A stretch of 7,819 nucleotides of DNA from COMBO-56-21 sp041494275 (GCA_041494275.1 JBGQAM010000078.1:1-7819), one strand, 5' to 3'. Shown: positions 1 to 6,394, counted from the first letter of the stretch. Program-made: numbers and translations. Notes: generated by a model not told the origin, from the letters alone.

Positions 1-554
1 GCGTCCGCCCCTCCCCTTTCCGCCGCGACTGCCAGCGATGATATCGAGGCTGTGTTGGGTGTAAGCTTGGCGAGCAACGGGATTCGGACACGCTTCTTTG
101 CTTTCCTGCATATCGATTCGACCACTTCCGGGGTCGAGCCTAGCTCTGCCCCGTAGCCCTTCGCGTGGGGGCAGCTCAGGTTCAGCTCGACCGCGTCTGC
201 ACCGGCCTTTGACATCAGTCCGGCGAGCTCGGCAATCTCGTCCTCGGTCCCTCCGAAAACACTCCCGATGACCGGGACGCCGCCTTTCTTGGCCTCTTTG
301 ACCTCAGCTGCGTAGATATCTATTCCTGGATTGGGGAGCCCCATCGCGTTGATGAGTCCGCACTGGAGCTCGACTATCGAGGGGTTTCCGTGCCCCGGCC
401 TCGGTTCTTTCCCTACAGACTTCGTCACTAGCGCGCCTGCACCAGCCTTCGCGACCTCCAGCATGCTCCTGCCCGTCTCGTCCAAAACACCGGACGCGAG
501 CATCGTGGGGTTCTTCATCATGAGGCCGCAGAAGTTCACTGAGAGGTGTGCCAT
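1..554 (-). CDS. pyrD: Dihydroorotate dehydrogenase, class 1B catalytic subunit (PyrD), C-terminus cut off by window edge
   Basis: Reading the minus strand from ATG at 554 gives 184 residues with no stop before the window edge. The protein should oxidise dihydroorotate to orotate in pyrimidine synthesis, using FMN in a TIM barrel. Visible landmarks are the FMN-contact T-K-S at 44-46, the substrate-binding NAMGLPNPG at 69-77, NLSCP at 125-129 with C128 as the expected catalytic base of class 1 enzymes, and a conserved Lys at 163 (LLAKLTPN). The Cys base, rather than Ser, together with this layout points to the class 1B (PyrDB) type, which normally works with an Fe-S/FAD partner, PyrK; that partner is not in the window. 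The start is secure: an in-frame TGA sits immediately before the ATG, and AGGGG lies 5 nt upstream. About 110-120 C-terminal residues are missing. The gene is separated from iscU by 111 bp and probably has its own promoter. Confidence 0.93.
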   Translation of the reverse strand, partial: MAHLSVNFCGLMMKNPTMLASGVLDETGRSMLEVAKAGAGALVTKSVGKEPRPGHGNPSIVELQCGLINAMGLPNPGIDIYAAEVKEAKKGGVPVIGSVFGGTEDEIAELAGLMSKAGADAVELNLSCPHAKGYGAELGSTPEVVESICRKAKKRVRIPLLAKLTPNTASISSLAVAAERGGAD

Positions 555-576
555 TCAGTCCCCTTTGGGATTACCT

Positions 577-600
577 GACCGGCTAATAGTACTTTTCTGA
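577..600 (-). promoter_or_regulatory. Probable TATA promoter of pyrD
   Basis: On the minus strand an A-rich BRE-like stretch (AGAAAAG) is followed by TACTATTAGCCGGTC. The TATA-like core lies about 32 nt before the pyrD start, which would place transcription start only a few bases before the ATG. The segment at 577-588 is 11/12 identical to one in front of iscS. This is inferred from position and composition only. Confidence 0.45.
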
Positions 601-630
601 GGCGCTGCTGCTGGTGTGATTGATTCGGAG

Positions 631-652
631 AAACAGCATCAGCTATCGATGC
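631..652 (-). terminator. Weak terminator-like hairpin after iscU
   Basis: On the minus strand GCATC and GATGC (652-648 and 640-636) can pair around a 7-nt loop, followed by TGTTTCT. The hairpin begins about 14 nt after the iscU stop codon, a sensible place to end the iscS-iscU transcript. The stem is only 5 bp and the T-tract is interrupted, so this is tentative. Confidence 0.3.
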
Positions 653-665
653 GCTCGCCAGACTC

Positions 666-1049
666 CTATGTTTTCTGTTTTGCCGCCTGCTTCGCCTCGT
701 AGTCCTTTATGGCCTCTCTGAGCGCATCCGAGGCGAGGTTCGAGCAGTGCATCTTGGTCGGGGGCAGGCCGTCCAAGGAGTCGGCGACGTCCTGCCGGCT
801 GATCTTCTTCGCTTCTTCCAGGGTCTTTCCCCTTGCGAGTTCCGTGATCATCGAGCTTGTGGCTATGGCCGCCCCGCATCCGAATGTCTTGAACTTGATG
901 TCCGAGATGATGTTATCCTTCACCTTGATGTAGAGCCACATCACATCCCCGCACTGCGGGTTGCCCACCTTGCCTATGCCGTCAGCGTCCGGTATCTCCC
1001 CGACATTGTGCGGGTTCGCAAAGTGCTCCATCACCTTTTCACTGTACAC
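666..1049 (-). CDS. iscU: Fe-S cluster scaffold protein IscU/NifU N-domain type
   Basis: This is a small cytosolic scaffold on which [2Fe-2S] or [4Fe-4S] clusters are assembled with sulfur from IscS and then handed to apoproteins. Counting from GTG at 1049 it has 127 residues, normal for a stand-alone IscU. All ligand residues are present: C33 in GNPQCGD with D35, C58 in FGCGAA, and C102 in the M-H-C-S context. The segment LPPTK (95-99) matches the chaperone-recognition loop LPPVK of bacterial IscU. Two GTG starts are possible. The one at 1058 has GGGAG very close to it. The one at 1049 has AGGTGG 5 nt upstream and gives the family-typical beginning M-Y-S-E-K-V, so I prefer it. The gene overlaps the end of iscS by 11 bp (20 bp with the longer start), which indicates translational coupling. 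It lacks the C-terminal Nfu domain of full NifU, so IscU is the better name. Confidence 0.93.
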   Translation of the reverse strand: MYSEKVMEHFANPHNVGEIPDADGIGKVGNPQCGDVMWLYIKVKDNIISDIKFKTFGCGAAIATSSMITELARGKTLEEAKKISRQDVADSLDGLPPTKMHCSNLASDALREAIKDYEAKQAAKQKT

Positions 1050-2253
1050 AGGTGCCACCTTCTCCCGGCCCCATGGGGCTCTTCTCGTTGAAGGGGGATA
1101 TCTCCCTCAGCTTTGAGACCACGCCGGGTAGCACTTCCAGTAAGTAGTCTACCTCCTCTTCAGTGTTTTCCCGTCCCAGTGTGATTCTCAGGCTTCCGTG
1201 CGCCTGCTCGTGTGTGAGTCCGAGGGCCAAGAGGACATGCGACGGCTCTAGTGAACCAGTGGAACACGCAGAGCCTGTGGAGGCAGCGATGCCCCTGAAG
1301 TCCAGCTGAAGGATCAGCCCCTCCCCCTCAATGAAATCGAACCTGAAGTGCGCGTTGTTGACCAGTCTCTTCGTCTTGTGGCCGTTCACATAAGATCTCG
1401 GAATTAGCTCCGGAACCCTTCTTATCATCCTATCCCTGAGCGTCTTCATCTTCTCACATGTCGGCTCGAAATCCCTCATCGCGATCTCCGCGGCCCTTCC
1501 GAGACCGACTGCCCCCGCGACGTTGACTGTCGAGGACCTCAACCCGCGCTCCTGGCCTCCTCCCTGGATCACGGGCTCGATCTTCGTGCCCTTCCTTACG
1601 AAGAGGACGCCTACCCCCTTGGGGCCGTGGAACTTGTGCGCGGACAGAGAAAGCATGTCGATGTTGTCCGCCTTGACGTCAATCGGCATCTTGCCAATTG
1701 CCTGCACTGCATCTGTGTGGAACGGAATGCTCCTCGATTGCGCCAGCTTGCCAATCTCGCGGACCGGTTGGATGGTGCCGATCTCGTTGTTGGCCATCAT
1801 CACTGAGATCAGGACGGTGTCGTTCTTGATTGCCCTCTCTATGTCACCGACATCGACCAAACCCTCCGACGAGACTGGAACGACGGTCACATCGAACCCG
1901 AACCTCTTCAGGTACTCACAGGGTTCAAGCACTGCATGATGTTCGACGGCTGTCGTGATGATGTGGCCTTTCATCTTGCCCTTGTACATGGCCACGCCCT
2001 TGATGGCCAGGTTGTCAGATTCGGTGCCTCCTGACGTGAAAACGATCTCGGTGGGATCCGCATTCAGCAATCGGGCAACGCTTTTCCTAGCATCCTCAAG
2101 GGCGATCTTCGCCTCTCTGCCGAAAGAGTGGATACTCGAGGAGTTGCCGTACTTCTCCAGGAAATAGGGTGTTATGGCCTCCGCGACCTCAGGGAGGACT
2201 GCCGTCGTGGCGCTGTGGTCGAAGTACACCCGTTTCCTCGCGCTGGCTGTCAT
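1039..2253 (-). CDS. iscS: Cysteine desulfurase, group I (IscS/NifS type)
   Basis: This PLP enzyme converts L-cysteine to alanine and leaves a persulfide on its active-site cysteine, which feeds Fe-S assembly on IscU and possibly tRNA thiolation. At 404 residues it is a normal length. Landmarks are YFDHSATT at 10-17, SGGTESDN at 74-81 (phosphate binding), the EHH triad at 104-106 with the ring-stacking His, D181 and Q184 near the PLP ring, K207 as the Schiff-base lysine in SAHKFHGPKG, and C330 in the SACSTGS loop, which marks group I. Residues GSLRITLGR (353-361) close the domain. The ATG at 2253 gives the usual short lead-in before the first motif. It has no Shine-Dalgarno, and a TATA-like box sits about 32 nt upstream, so the mRNA is probably leaderless or nearly so. 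The 3' end overlaps iscU, forming a two-gene operon. NifS is an equally valid family name. Confidence 0.95.
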   Translation of the reverse strand: MTASARKRVYFDHSATTAVLPEVAEAITPYFLEKYGNSSSIHSFGREAKIALEDARKSVARLLNADPTEIVFTSGGTESDNLAIKGVAMYKGKMKGHIITTAVEHHAVLEPCEYLKRFGFDVTVVPVSSEGLVDVGDIERAIKNDTVLISVMMANNEIGTIQPVREIGKLAQSRSIPFHTDAVQAIGKMPIDVKADNIDMLSLSAHKFHGPKGVGVLFVRKGTKIEPVIQGGGQERGLRSSTVNVAGAVGLGRAAEIAMRDFEPTCEKMKTLRDRMIRRVPELIPRSYVNGHKTKRLVNNAHFRFDFIEGEGLILQLDFRGIAASTGSACSTGSLEPSHVLLALGLTHEQAHGSLRITLGRENTEEEVDYLLEVLPGVVSKLREISPFNEKSPMGPGEGGTCVQ

Positions 2254-2276
2254 TGCGGTACAAGGTGATGAATACG

Positions 2277-2298
2277 GACCGGTTAATAAGTTTGCCGT
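2277..2298 (-). promoter_or_regulatory. Probable TATA promoter of iscS-iscU
   Basis: The minus strand reads GGCAAACTTATTAACCGGTC, with a TATA-like CTTATTAA centred near 2286, about 32 nt upstream of the iscS ATG. No ribosome binding site lies between, which fits a leaderless transcript. The element TATTAACCGGTC is nearly repeated upstream of pyrD at the same distance from its start. Confidence 0.5.
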
Positions 2299-2350
2299 AA
2301 CCCGCCAGTCCTGGCATGTGGAATCCCCTGGCCTCTTTGCGTGTGGAAGA

Positions 2351-2366
2351 TGAAAACGCTAATACC
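2351..2366 (+). promoter_or_regulatory. Possible promoter of the SufS-like gene
   Basis: TGAAAACG followed by CTAATACC resembles BRE plus a weak TATA box centred near 2362, about 32 nt before ATG 2394. This fits a leaderless start and supports choosing 2394 over the longer in-frame ATG at 2316, which would lie upstream of the promoter. Confidence 0.4.
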
Positions 2367-2393
2367 ATCGACCGCCATGCCAACCCGAAATCG

Positions 2394-3617
2394 ATGGATG
2401 TCAGCAAGATACGTAAGGATTTTACCGTGCTGAACAAGGAGATCGGCGGGAAGCTCCCGATTTACTTCGACAGCGCGTGCCAGACTCTGAGGCCGAAACC
2501 GGTCATGGCTGCGATGACCGAGTACTATGAGTCCTTCCCCTCCTGCGCTGGCAGAAGCGTGCACAAGCTGGCCACCGAGGTCTCCTTGAGGTGCGATGCC
2601 GCAAGGTCCCGGGTCGCGGATTTCCTCGGTGCTGAAAGCCCGACTGAGATAGCCTTTATGAAGAACACGACCGAGGGATTGAACACCGTCATATTCGGGA
2701 TGGGTCTGAAGAAGGGCAACGAGATTGTGACGACCGACTATGAGCACAACTCAGTCCACGTCCCGGTGGTTCAGCTGACGAAGACGGTCGGTGTCAGGCA
2801 CAGGATGGTCGAGTCAGCGACTGATGGAACGTTCGACCTCGAGCGGTTCAAGAAAGCGATGAACAAGAAAGTCAGGCTCGTTGCCATGTGCTTGACATCC
2901 AATGTCAGCGGCTACACCCTTCCGGCCAGGGAGGTCGTGGAGATAGCCCATTCATATGGCGCGAAAGTCCTGTTCGACGCTGCACAAGCTGCTCCGAGCA
3001 TGAAGATCGATGTGCGCCAGCTGGGAGTAGATTTCATGGCCGCCTCGGCCCACAAGATGTGCGGGCCGTCCGGTGTCGGTGTATTCTACGCGAGGGCAGA
3101 GATATCCGACAGGCTGACTCCTCTGATGTTCGGCGGGCATGGGGTCACGGACACGGACTACGCGTCCTTTAGGCTCCTTCCGGCACCTGAACGGTTCGAA
3201 ACGGGCCTTCAGAACTACTCTGGTATCGTGGGAACGGGGGCCGCCATAGACTACCTATCAGCAATAGGCATGGACGCGATTCGCGAGCACGAGATATCGC
3301 TGAACAAGCGTATGACTCGCGCTCTTGTGGATGTGCCAGGCGTCAGCGTCATAAAGCCCAGAGACCCGGACAAAAGGGGCGGAATATTCAGCTTCAACAT
3401 CGAAGGGTTGTCTGCACACGACATAGCTATGATACTGGACAACTCCAACAACATAATGATGAGATCGGGTATGCACTGCTGCCACACATACTTCCACTCG
3501 CGCGGCATCGACGGGTGCGCGCGCGCGTCTGTGTACATATACAACGAGGCAGAAGAGGTTGATGTCTTCACCGAGGCTGTCACCGACCTTGCTGCCAAGT
3601 TCGGCAAGAGCAATTAG
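2394..3617 (+). CDS. Group II cysteine desulfurase-like PLP enzyme (SufS/CsdA family)
   Basis: This class V aminotransferase-fold enzyme is likely a second cysteine desulfurase, divergent from iscSU. From ATG 2394 it has 407 residues, the SufS length, and begins with IRKDFTVLN, which corresponds to the SufS beginning IRxDFPIL. An in-frame ATG at 2316 would add 26 residues without family character. Landmarks are YFDSACQT at 24-31, NTTEGLN at 91-97, EHN at 117-119 with the stacking His, D195 with Q198, and K221 as the PLP lysine in SAHKMCGP. The catalytic loop RSGMHCC (357-363) aligns with RTGHHCA of SufS and makes C362 the presumed persulfide cysteine. ARASVYIYN (376-384) matches the closing SufS motif. 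Unusual points are the CAGRSVHKL segment at 51-59, where SufS has a His/Arg-Gly motif, a C362-C363 pair, and eight cysteines in all. No SufE, SufU or SufBCD is nearby. A related non-desulfurase cysteine lyase cannot be excluded. Confidence 0.85.
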   Translation: MDVSKIRKDFTVLNKEIGGKLPIYFDSACQTLRPKPVMAAMTEYYESFPSCAGRSVHKLATEVSLRCDAARSRVADFLGAESPTEIAFMKNTTEGLNTVIFGMGLKKGNEIVTTDYEHNSVHVPVVQLTKTVGVRHRMVESATDGTFDLERFKKAMNKKVRLVAMCLTSNVSGYTLPAREVVEIAHSYGAKVLFDAAQAAPSMKIDVRQLGVDFMAASAHKMCGPSGVGVFYARAEISDRLTPLMFGGHGVTDTDYASFRLLPAPERFETGLQNYSGIVGTGAAIDYLSAIGMDAIREHEISLNKRMTRALVDVPGVSVIKPRDPDKRGGIFSFNIEGLSAHDIAMILDNSNNIMMRSGMHCCHTYFHSRGIDGCARASVYIYNEAEEVDVFTEAVTDLAAKFGKSN

Positions 3618-4081
3618 AGGGCATGCGACGCGAAGACGAGGTACATCGGCTCGTTCTCGAGAGTCACCAGGATAGTCCTGATCAGGATCGTCATTCCGGA
3701 TTCGAATCTCAATTGTGGAGAAGATCTGTCCATCTCGCAGACCGCGCTCGAATTCAGCCCTTGACCGTCCCAGGTCCAAGTGTGCAAGCCGCACGCCGGT
3801 TGAACCATTGCGATTCTTCCGCCAGACTCCGCCGAGACAGATCCTGCTCGCATTGAAATCACGATAGGACCACCATCAGACGACAGAGGTATTCTCCAGC
3901 CTGTGGTGAACTCCGACCATGATGTGGCGACCTTGTTGACGAAACAGGAGAGTCTGTCGAGGATTTCATAGAGTTCGTGATCTCGGTCGACGAAAGCATC
4001 TCTGTCGAATACTCCAGCAAGGACCGAAACCACCATTAGCGCGCAGATGGACATCGCCACCTTCGACACGACGAAATCCAC
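3614..4081 (-). CDS. Small membrane-anchored pilin-like/secreted protein, third gene of a surface operon
   Basis: I do not recognise a named family. The 155-residue protein starts with a short polar stretch (MDFVVSK), then a single hydrophobic segment at about 8-24 (AMSICALMVVSVLAGVF), then an acidic helix-prone region at 26-45. The rest is a beta-rich outer domain with Trp residues (W55, W62, W102, W104) and cysteines at 46, 97 and 115. This is the shape of archaeal pseudopilins or N-anchored surface proteins, with most of the chain outside the membrane. The GTG at 4081 is chosen because it shares one base with the stop codon of the preceding gene (TAGTG) and has a perfect GGAGG 7 nt upstream. 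A longer reading from ATG 4108 would add nine residues lacking such support. The stop codon overlaps that of the convergent SufS-like gene, so neither has a separate 3' region. Confidence 0.6.
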   Translation of the reverse strand: MDFVVSKVAMSICALMVVSVLAGVFDRDAFVDRDHELYEILDRLSCFVNKVATSWSEFTTGWRIPLSSDGGPIVISMRAGSVSAESGGRIAMVQPACGLHTWTWDGQGLNSSAVCEMDRSSPQLRFESGMTILIRTILVTLENEPMYLVFASHAL

Positions 4082-4557
4082 TACGCAACCTCCAGCAAGA
4101 TGCTGCAAGTCCTATTGTCGAGCATGCATGACAGCGTGAGCTTGAATCTCGGGGTGTCGATGACTAGGCCCTCCCCATCGAGCCCGGTCATCCAAATAGG
4201 AGGATCTGACGCTGAGCGCACCGTTGATCCGCCCCCAACGAACCTCAGGACGACCGATGACATGTTTGACCCTCCTCTGTGATCGCCTACGTACAGACTT
4301 TCAAATCGCATTCGAGTCCCCCCGTCAAGGTCAATGTCGAGAGTGCGCACGCTTCCCGGTCCTTCGATCCCCACAACCTGCGCTGTCCCAATGATCAGGT
4401 CGAGCTGCAACCCTGCTTTTCTCGCGAAGTCCCGGACTCGCAGGCCGTCCAATGCTTCAGAGGCGGGAATTATCGAGAGCGATGTGACCACCGCCACGAT
4501 CATCAATTTGAGCGGGAGCGATTCCAGTCCTGAGCGGTCATGTCGCAGGCGCATCAT
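4081..4557 (-). CDS. Small membrane-anchored protein with pilin-like N-terminus, second gene of the operon
   Basis: The 158-residue protein matches no family I recognise. A short basic N-terminus (MMRLRHDR) is followed by SGLESLPLKLMI (9-20) and a hydrophobic segment to about residue 30. This stretch aligns closely with residues 15-27 of the protein encoded just upstream (SGGIEGLPLQLLI), so the two share an export or assembly signal. A basic N-terminus, Gly, then a hydrophobic helix resembles archaeal class III (prepilin) signals, although the exact cleavage rule is not clearly met. The remainder, about residues 36-158, is predicted beta-rich with Gly/Asp turns, suggesting an extracellular beta domain. 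C144 and C151 near the C-terminus could form a disulfide. The start lies 3 nt after the stop of the upstream gene and no strong ribosome site is visible, so coupled translation is likely. The second Met (4554) could also be the start. Confidence 0.6.
   Translation of the reverse strand: MMRLRHDRSGLESLPLKLMIVAVVTSLSIIPASEALDGLRVRDFARKAGLQLDLIIGTAQVVGIEGPGSVRTLDIDLDGGTRMRFESLYVGDHRGGSNMSSVVLRFVGGGSTVRSASDPPIWMTGLDGEGLVIDTPRFKLTLSCMLDNRTCSILLEVA
4089..4093 (-). promoter_or_regulatory. Shine-Dalgarno site GGAGG that decides a GTG start
   Basis: GGAGG on the minus strand lies inside the last codons of the preceding gene, 7 nt before GTG 4081. It supports that non-ATG start and translational coupling within the operon. 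Confidence 0.75.
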
Positions 4558-4560
4558 CGA

Positions 4561-5046
4561 TCAGCTCGGGATCACTGGTATCTCGAAGCTCGAATCGATC
4601 CCATAGTCGCCCTTAGCCACGGTCACCGTGACTGTCGAAAGCTTGGTACCGAAGCTCTCCACCGACAGGCCCATCAAGAGAACCTGTCCATGGGAGTCCG
4701 TCACTCCCCTTACAGGTCCACCATCCTTGGTCTTGATGTTCGCTCCGTCGAGTATGACCGTTGCACCCTCGAGCCTGTCCCCGGTTTGATCGGTGACCGT
4801 TACGGTCATCACGATTCCCGTCTTCGTGTACAGTCCGTCCATGTCCTCATCGTAGACTAGTATCTCGGCCGGACTCGCAAATACCTCACCTATCGAGTGA
4901 GGCGCCGAGATGGAATTCATCCAGCCCATGATTATTGTCAGGCCGAGCCCAGCGACAACCACCATGATAAGCAGCTGAAGCGGAAGCCCTTCGATCCCTC
5001 CCGAACAGTCGCATCTCAACCCCCTCTTTCCCCACTTGCTCCTCAT
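4561..5046 (-). CDS. Membrane-anchored Ig-like (carboxypeptidase-regulatory-like) surface protein with pilin-like N-terminus, first gene of the operon
   Basis: The protein has 161 residues. A basic head (MRSKWGKRGLR) leads into SGGIEGLPLQLLI (15-27) and a hydrophobic helix to about residue 41. After a linker, residues 76-150 look like an Ig-fold domain of the carboxypeptidase-regulatory/Big type: alternating beta residues (TVTVTDQTG), LEGATVIL, and the hallmark VTDSHGQVLL before a final strand (STVTVTVAKGDYG). An N-anchored, outward-facing adhesive or structural role is likely. The basic-Gly-hydrophobic head is compatible with a prepilin-type signal, but this is inference. The ATG at 5046 is the only upstream Met. 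Its ribosome site is weak (AGGG) and I found no convincing TATA box close to it. Two related or similarly sized genes follow with gaps of 3 nt and -1 nt, making a three-gene operon. Confidence 0.65.
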   Translation of the reverse strand: MRSKWGKRGLRCDCSGGIEGLPLQLLIMVVVAGLGLTIIMGWMNSISAPHSIGEVFASPAEILVYDEDMDGLYTKTGIVMTVTVTDQTGDRLEGATVILDGANIKTKDGGPVRGVTDSHGQVLLMGLSVESFGTKLSTVTVTVAKGDYGIDSSFEIPVIPS

Positions 5047-5191
5047 AGCACAACCCTGCCTTGCCTTTCTTTCGAGGTGAGATGACTTCGAGGCATTTTG
5101 CCAAGCTCGGCTACATGTACGCTACGGCCTCTTGCCCGGGCACAGCCATCCCCGAATCCTCCTCAGCCAGTGTGTTATCATGCATGATTCC

Positions 5192-5213
5192 CACGAAAAC
5201 ATCTTCATATACG
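5192..5213 (+). promoter_or_regulatory. Probable promoter of the multi-zinc-ribbon gene
   Basis: CGAAAAC followed by TTCATATACG fits BRE plus TATA (core about 5206-5212). Transcription would begin near 5234, giving a leader of about 15 nt to ATG 5249 or 45 nt to ATG 5279. The ATAT core is symmetric and could also fire leftward toward the pilin-like operon. Confidence 0.5.
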
Positions 5214-5248
5214 CTCAATGGCGGTTGATTCCACAGTGATTCGGGCTG

Positions 5249-6298
5249 ATGCCTGACAGACCCTGGAGCGAGAAGAAGATGGAATCGTCGAAGTGTCCTA
5301 AATGCGGTGATGAGCCTTTCTACATCGAGCATGTTGAGAAGTGGTACTGCTACGGCTGCAACACCTACATCGAGGAAGGCGAGGACGAACACGTCTGCAC
5401 CCCAGAGCCCGCGAAATCAGACACCGCGGTTGCCATTGCGCAGGAGCTGCGTGATCTCGACGAAGAGCCTGAGCTGATATGCAAGAACTGCGGCGCATCG
5501 CTCCAGAACCTCAAGGACGGCAAGCTTTACTGTTTCATGTGTGAGAGTTACCAGGATGATCTGAAGTCCGAACCGGAAAAGGTGAAGCCGATCAATGAGG
5601 CTCAAACGCTGATCGAGATGGCGATACCTTCGGTGGTCGTCGAGAAGGCGCCCGAGATCATCGAGCCAGCGATTCAGGCTGGACCTGAAGCCGCACCCCC
5701 CGTGGTGGGCACTCCGGCGGTTCCTGAGCCCGTGCCGATAGTTGAGGCGAAGCCGGAGCCGCATATGGAGATCAAGATGTGCTTCACTTGCGGTCAGCCC
5801 TTGAAGTACATCGAGAAATACCAAAGACACTACTGTTACGGCTGCAGGAAGTACGCAACCAAGGAGGTTGCTCCGAAGCCCGCCGTCAGCGTTGTGAAGG
5901 CGCCGTCGGACATCGCGAACTGTCCGGACTGCGGATCAGCGCTGAAGTACGTCGAGAAGTACCACGAGCTCTACTGCTACACATGCAAGAAGTATCCGCT
6001 GAAGGCGAGGAAGACGAATGAGGCGAAGGTCGTCGTGGCCGCAAAGCCTGATATTCCCACTTGCCCGAAGTGCGGGGAGCCATTGAAGCACATCGAGAAG
6101 TATCAGAGGCACTACTGCTACAGCTGCAAGGAATACGCACCCAAGGGATCGAGCGTGCGTGTGCCGGCGCCGAAGGAGAAGAAGGCTTGTCCGACCTGCC
6201 ACGAGGATATGAAGTACATCGCCGAGTACAATGAATGGTACTGCCTCAAGTGCAAGAAGTATTCATTGAGACCGAGCAAGCCTGTGCTGTTGTTCTGA
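5249..6298 (+). CDS. Six-fold zinc-ribbon repeat protein
   Basis: The 349-residue protein contains six CxxC...CxxC zinc ribbons. Cysteine positions are 16/19/34/37, 78/81/95/98, 178/181/196/199, 225/228/243/246, 272/275/290/293 and 314/317/332/335. The middle spacing is 14 residues, or 13 in the second. Repeats 3-6 share a consensus CPxCGxxLKYIEKYxxxYCYxCKKY and appear to be recent duplications; repeats 1 and 2 are more diverged. A Pro/Ala/Glu-rich linker (about 105-172) separates repeats 2 and 3, and shorter Lys/Ala/Val/Pro linkers join the others. There is no signal peptide or membrane segment, so it is probably cytosolic. Such ribbons bind nucleic acid or protein partners, but no enzymatic domain is present and I assign no function. 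ATG 5249 is used; ATG 5279 (MESSKCPKCG), with GGAG 11 nt upstream, is an alternative. The gene ends 23 bp before the convergent tRNA-Thr. Confidence 0.85.
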   Translation: MPDRPWSEKKMESSKCPKCGDEPFYIEHVEKWYCYGCNTYIEEGEDEHVCTPEPAKSDTAVAIAQELRDLDEEPELICKNCGASLQNLKDGKLYCFMCESYQDDLKSEPEKVKPINEAQTLIEMAIPSVVVEKAPEIIEPAIQAGPEAAPPVVGTPAVPEPVPIVEAKPEPHMEIKMCFTCGQPLKYIEKYQRHYCYGCRKYATKEVAPKPAVSVVKAPSDIANCPDCGSALKYVEKYHELYCYTCKKYPLKARKTNEAKVVVAAKPDIPTCPKCGEPLKHIEKYQRHYCYSCKEYAPKGSSVRVPAPKEKKACPTCHEDMKYIAEYNEWYCLKCKKYSLRPSKPVLLF

Positions 6299-6321
6299 AG
6301 CTGGTTCTGGACGATACAAAG

Positions 6322-6394
6322 AGCCACCGGGGAGATTTGAACTCCCGACCTGCTGATTACAAATCAGCTGCTCTTCCAGCTGAGCTACGGTGGC
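6322..6394 (-). tRNA. tRNA-Thr (anticodon TGT)
   Basis: The 73-nt minus-strand sequence folds as a complete cloverleaf: acceptor GCCACCG/CGGTGGC, D arm GCTC...GAGC, anticodon stem GCTGA/TCAGC with loop TTTGTAA, and T arm GGGAG/CTCCC with loop TTCAAAT. Anticodon TGT reads ACA (Thr). The discriminator is U73, as is usual in archaeal tRNA-Thr. CCA is not encoded and there is no intron. Confidence 0.97.

Noticed and set aside
747..1091. Plus-strand open frames opposite iscU and iscS
   Set aside because: They are antisense shadows of well-supported coding regions; high GC makes long spurious frames common here.
2283..2747. Minus-strand 154-codon open frame opposite the SufS-like gene
   Set aside because: It is antisense to a confidently identified enzyme, shows no recognisable protein features and would cross the iscS promoter.
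2394..3617. Sep-tRNA:Cys-tRNA synthase (SepCysS), suggested by the Cys-x-Gly-Arg segment
   Set aside because: The overall motif order, the SufS-like catalytic loop RSGMHCC and the closing ARASVYIYN fit group II desulfurases; the cysteine spacing of SepCysS is absent.
5771..6290. Tandem DNA repeats or a CRISPR-like array
   Set aside because: The periodic similarity comes from protein-level zinc-ribbon repeats within one open frame; there are no identical repeats with unique spacers.
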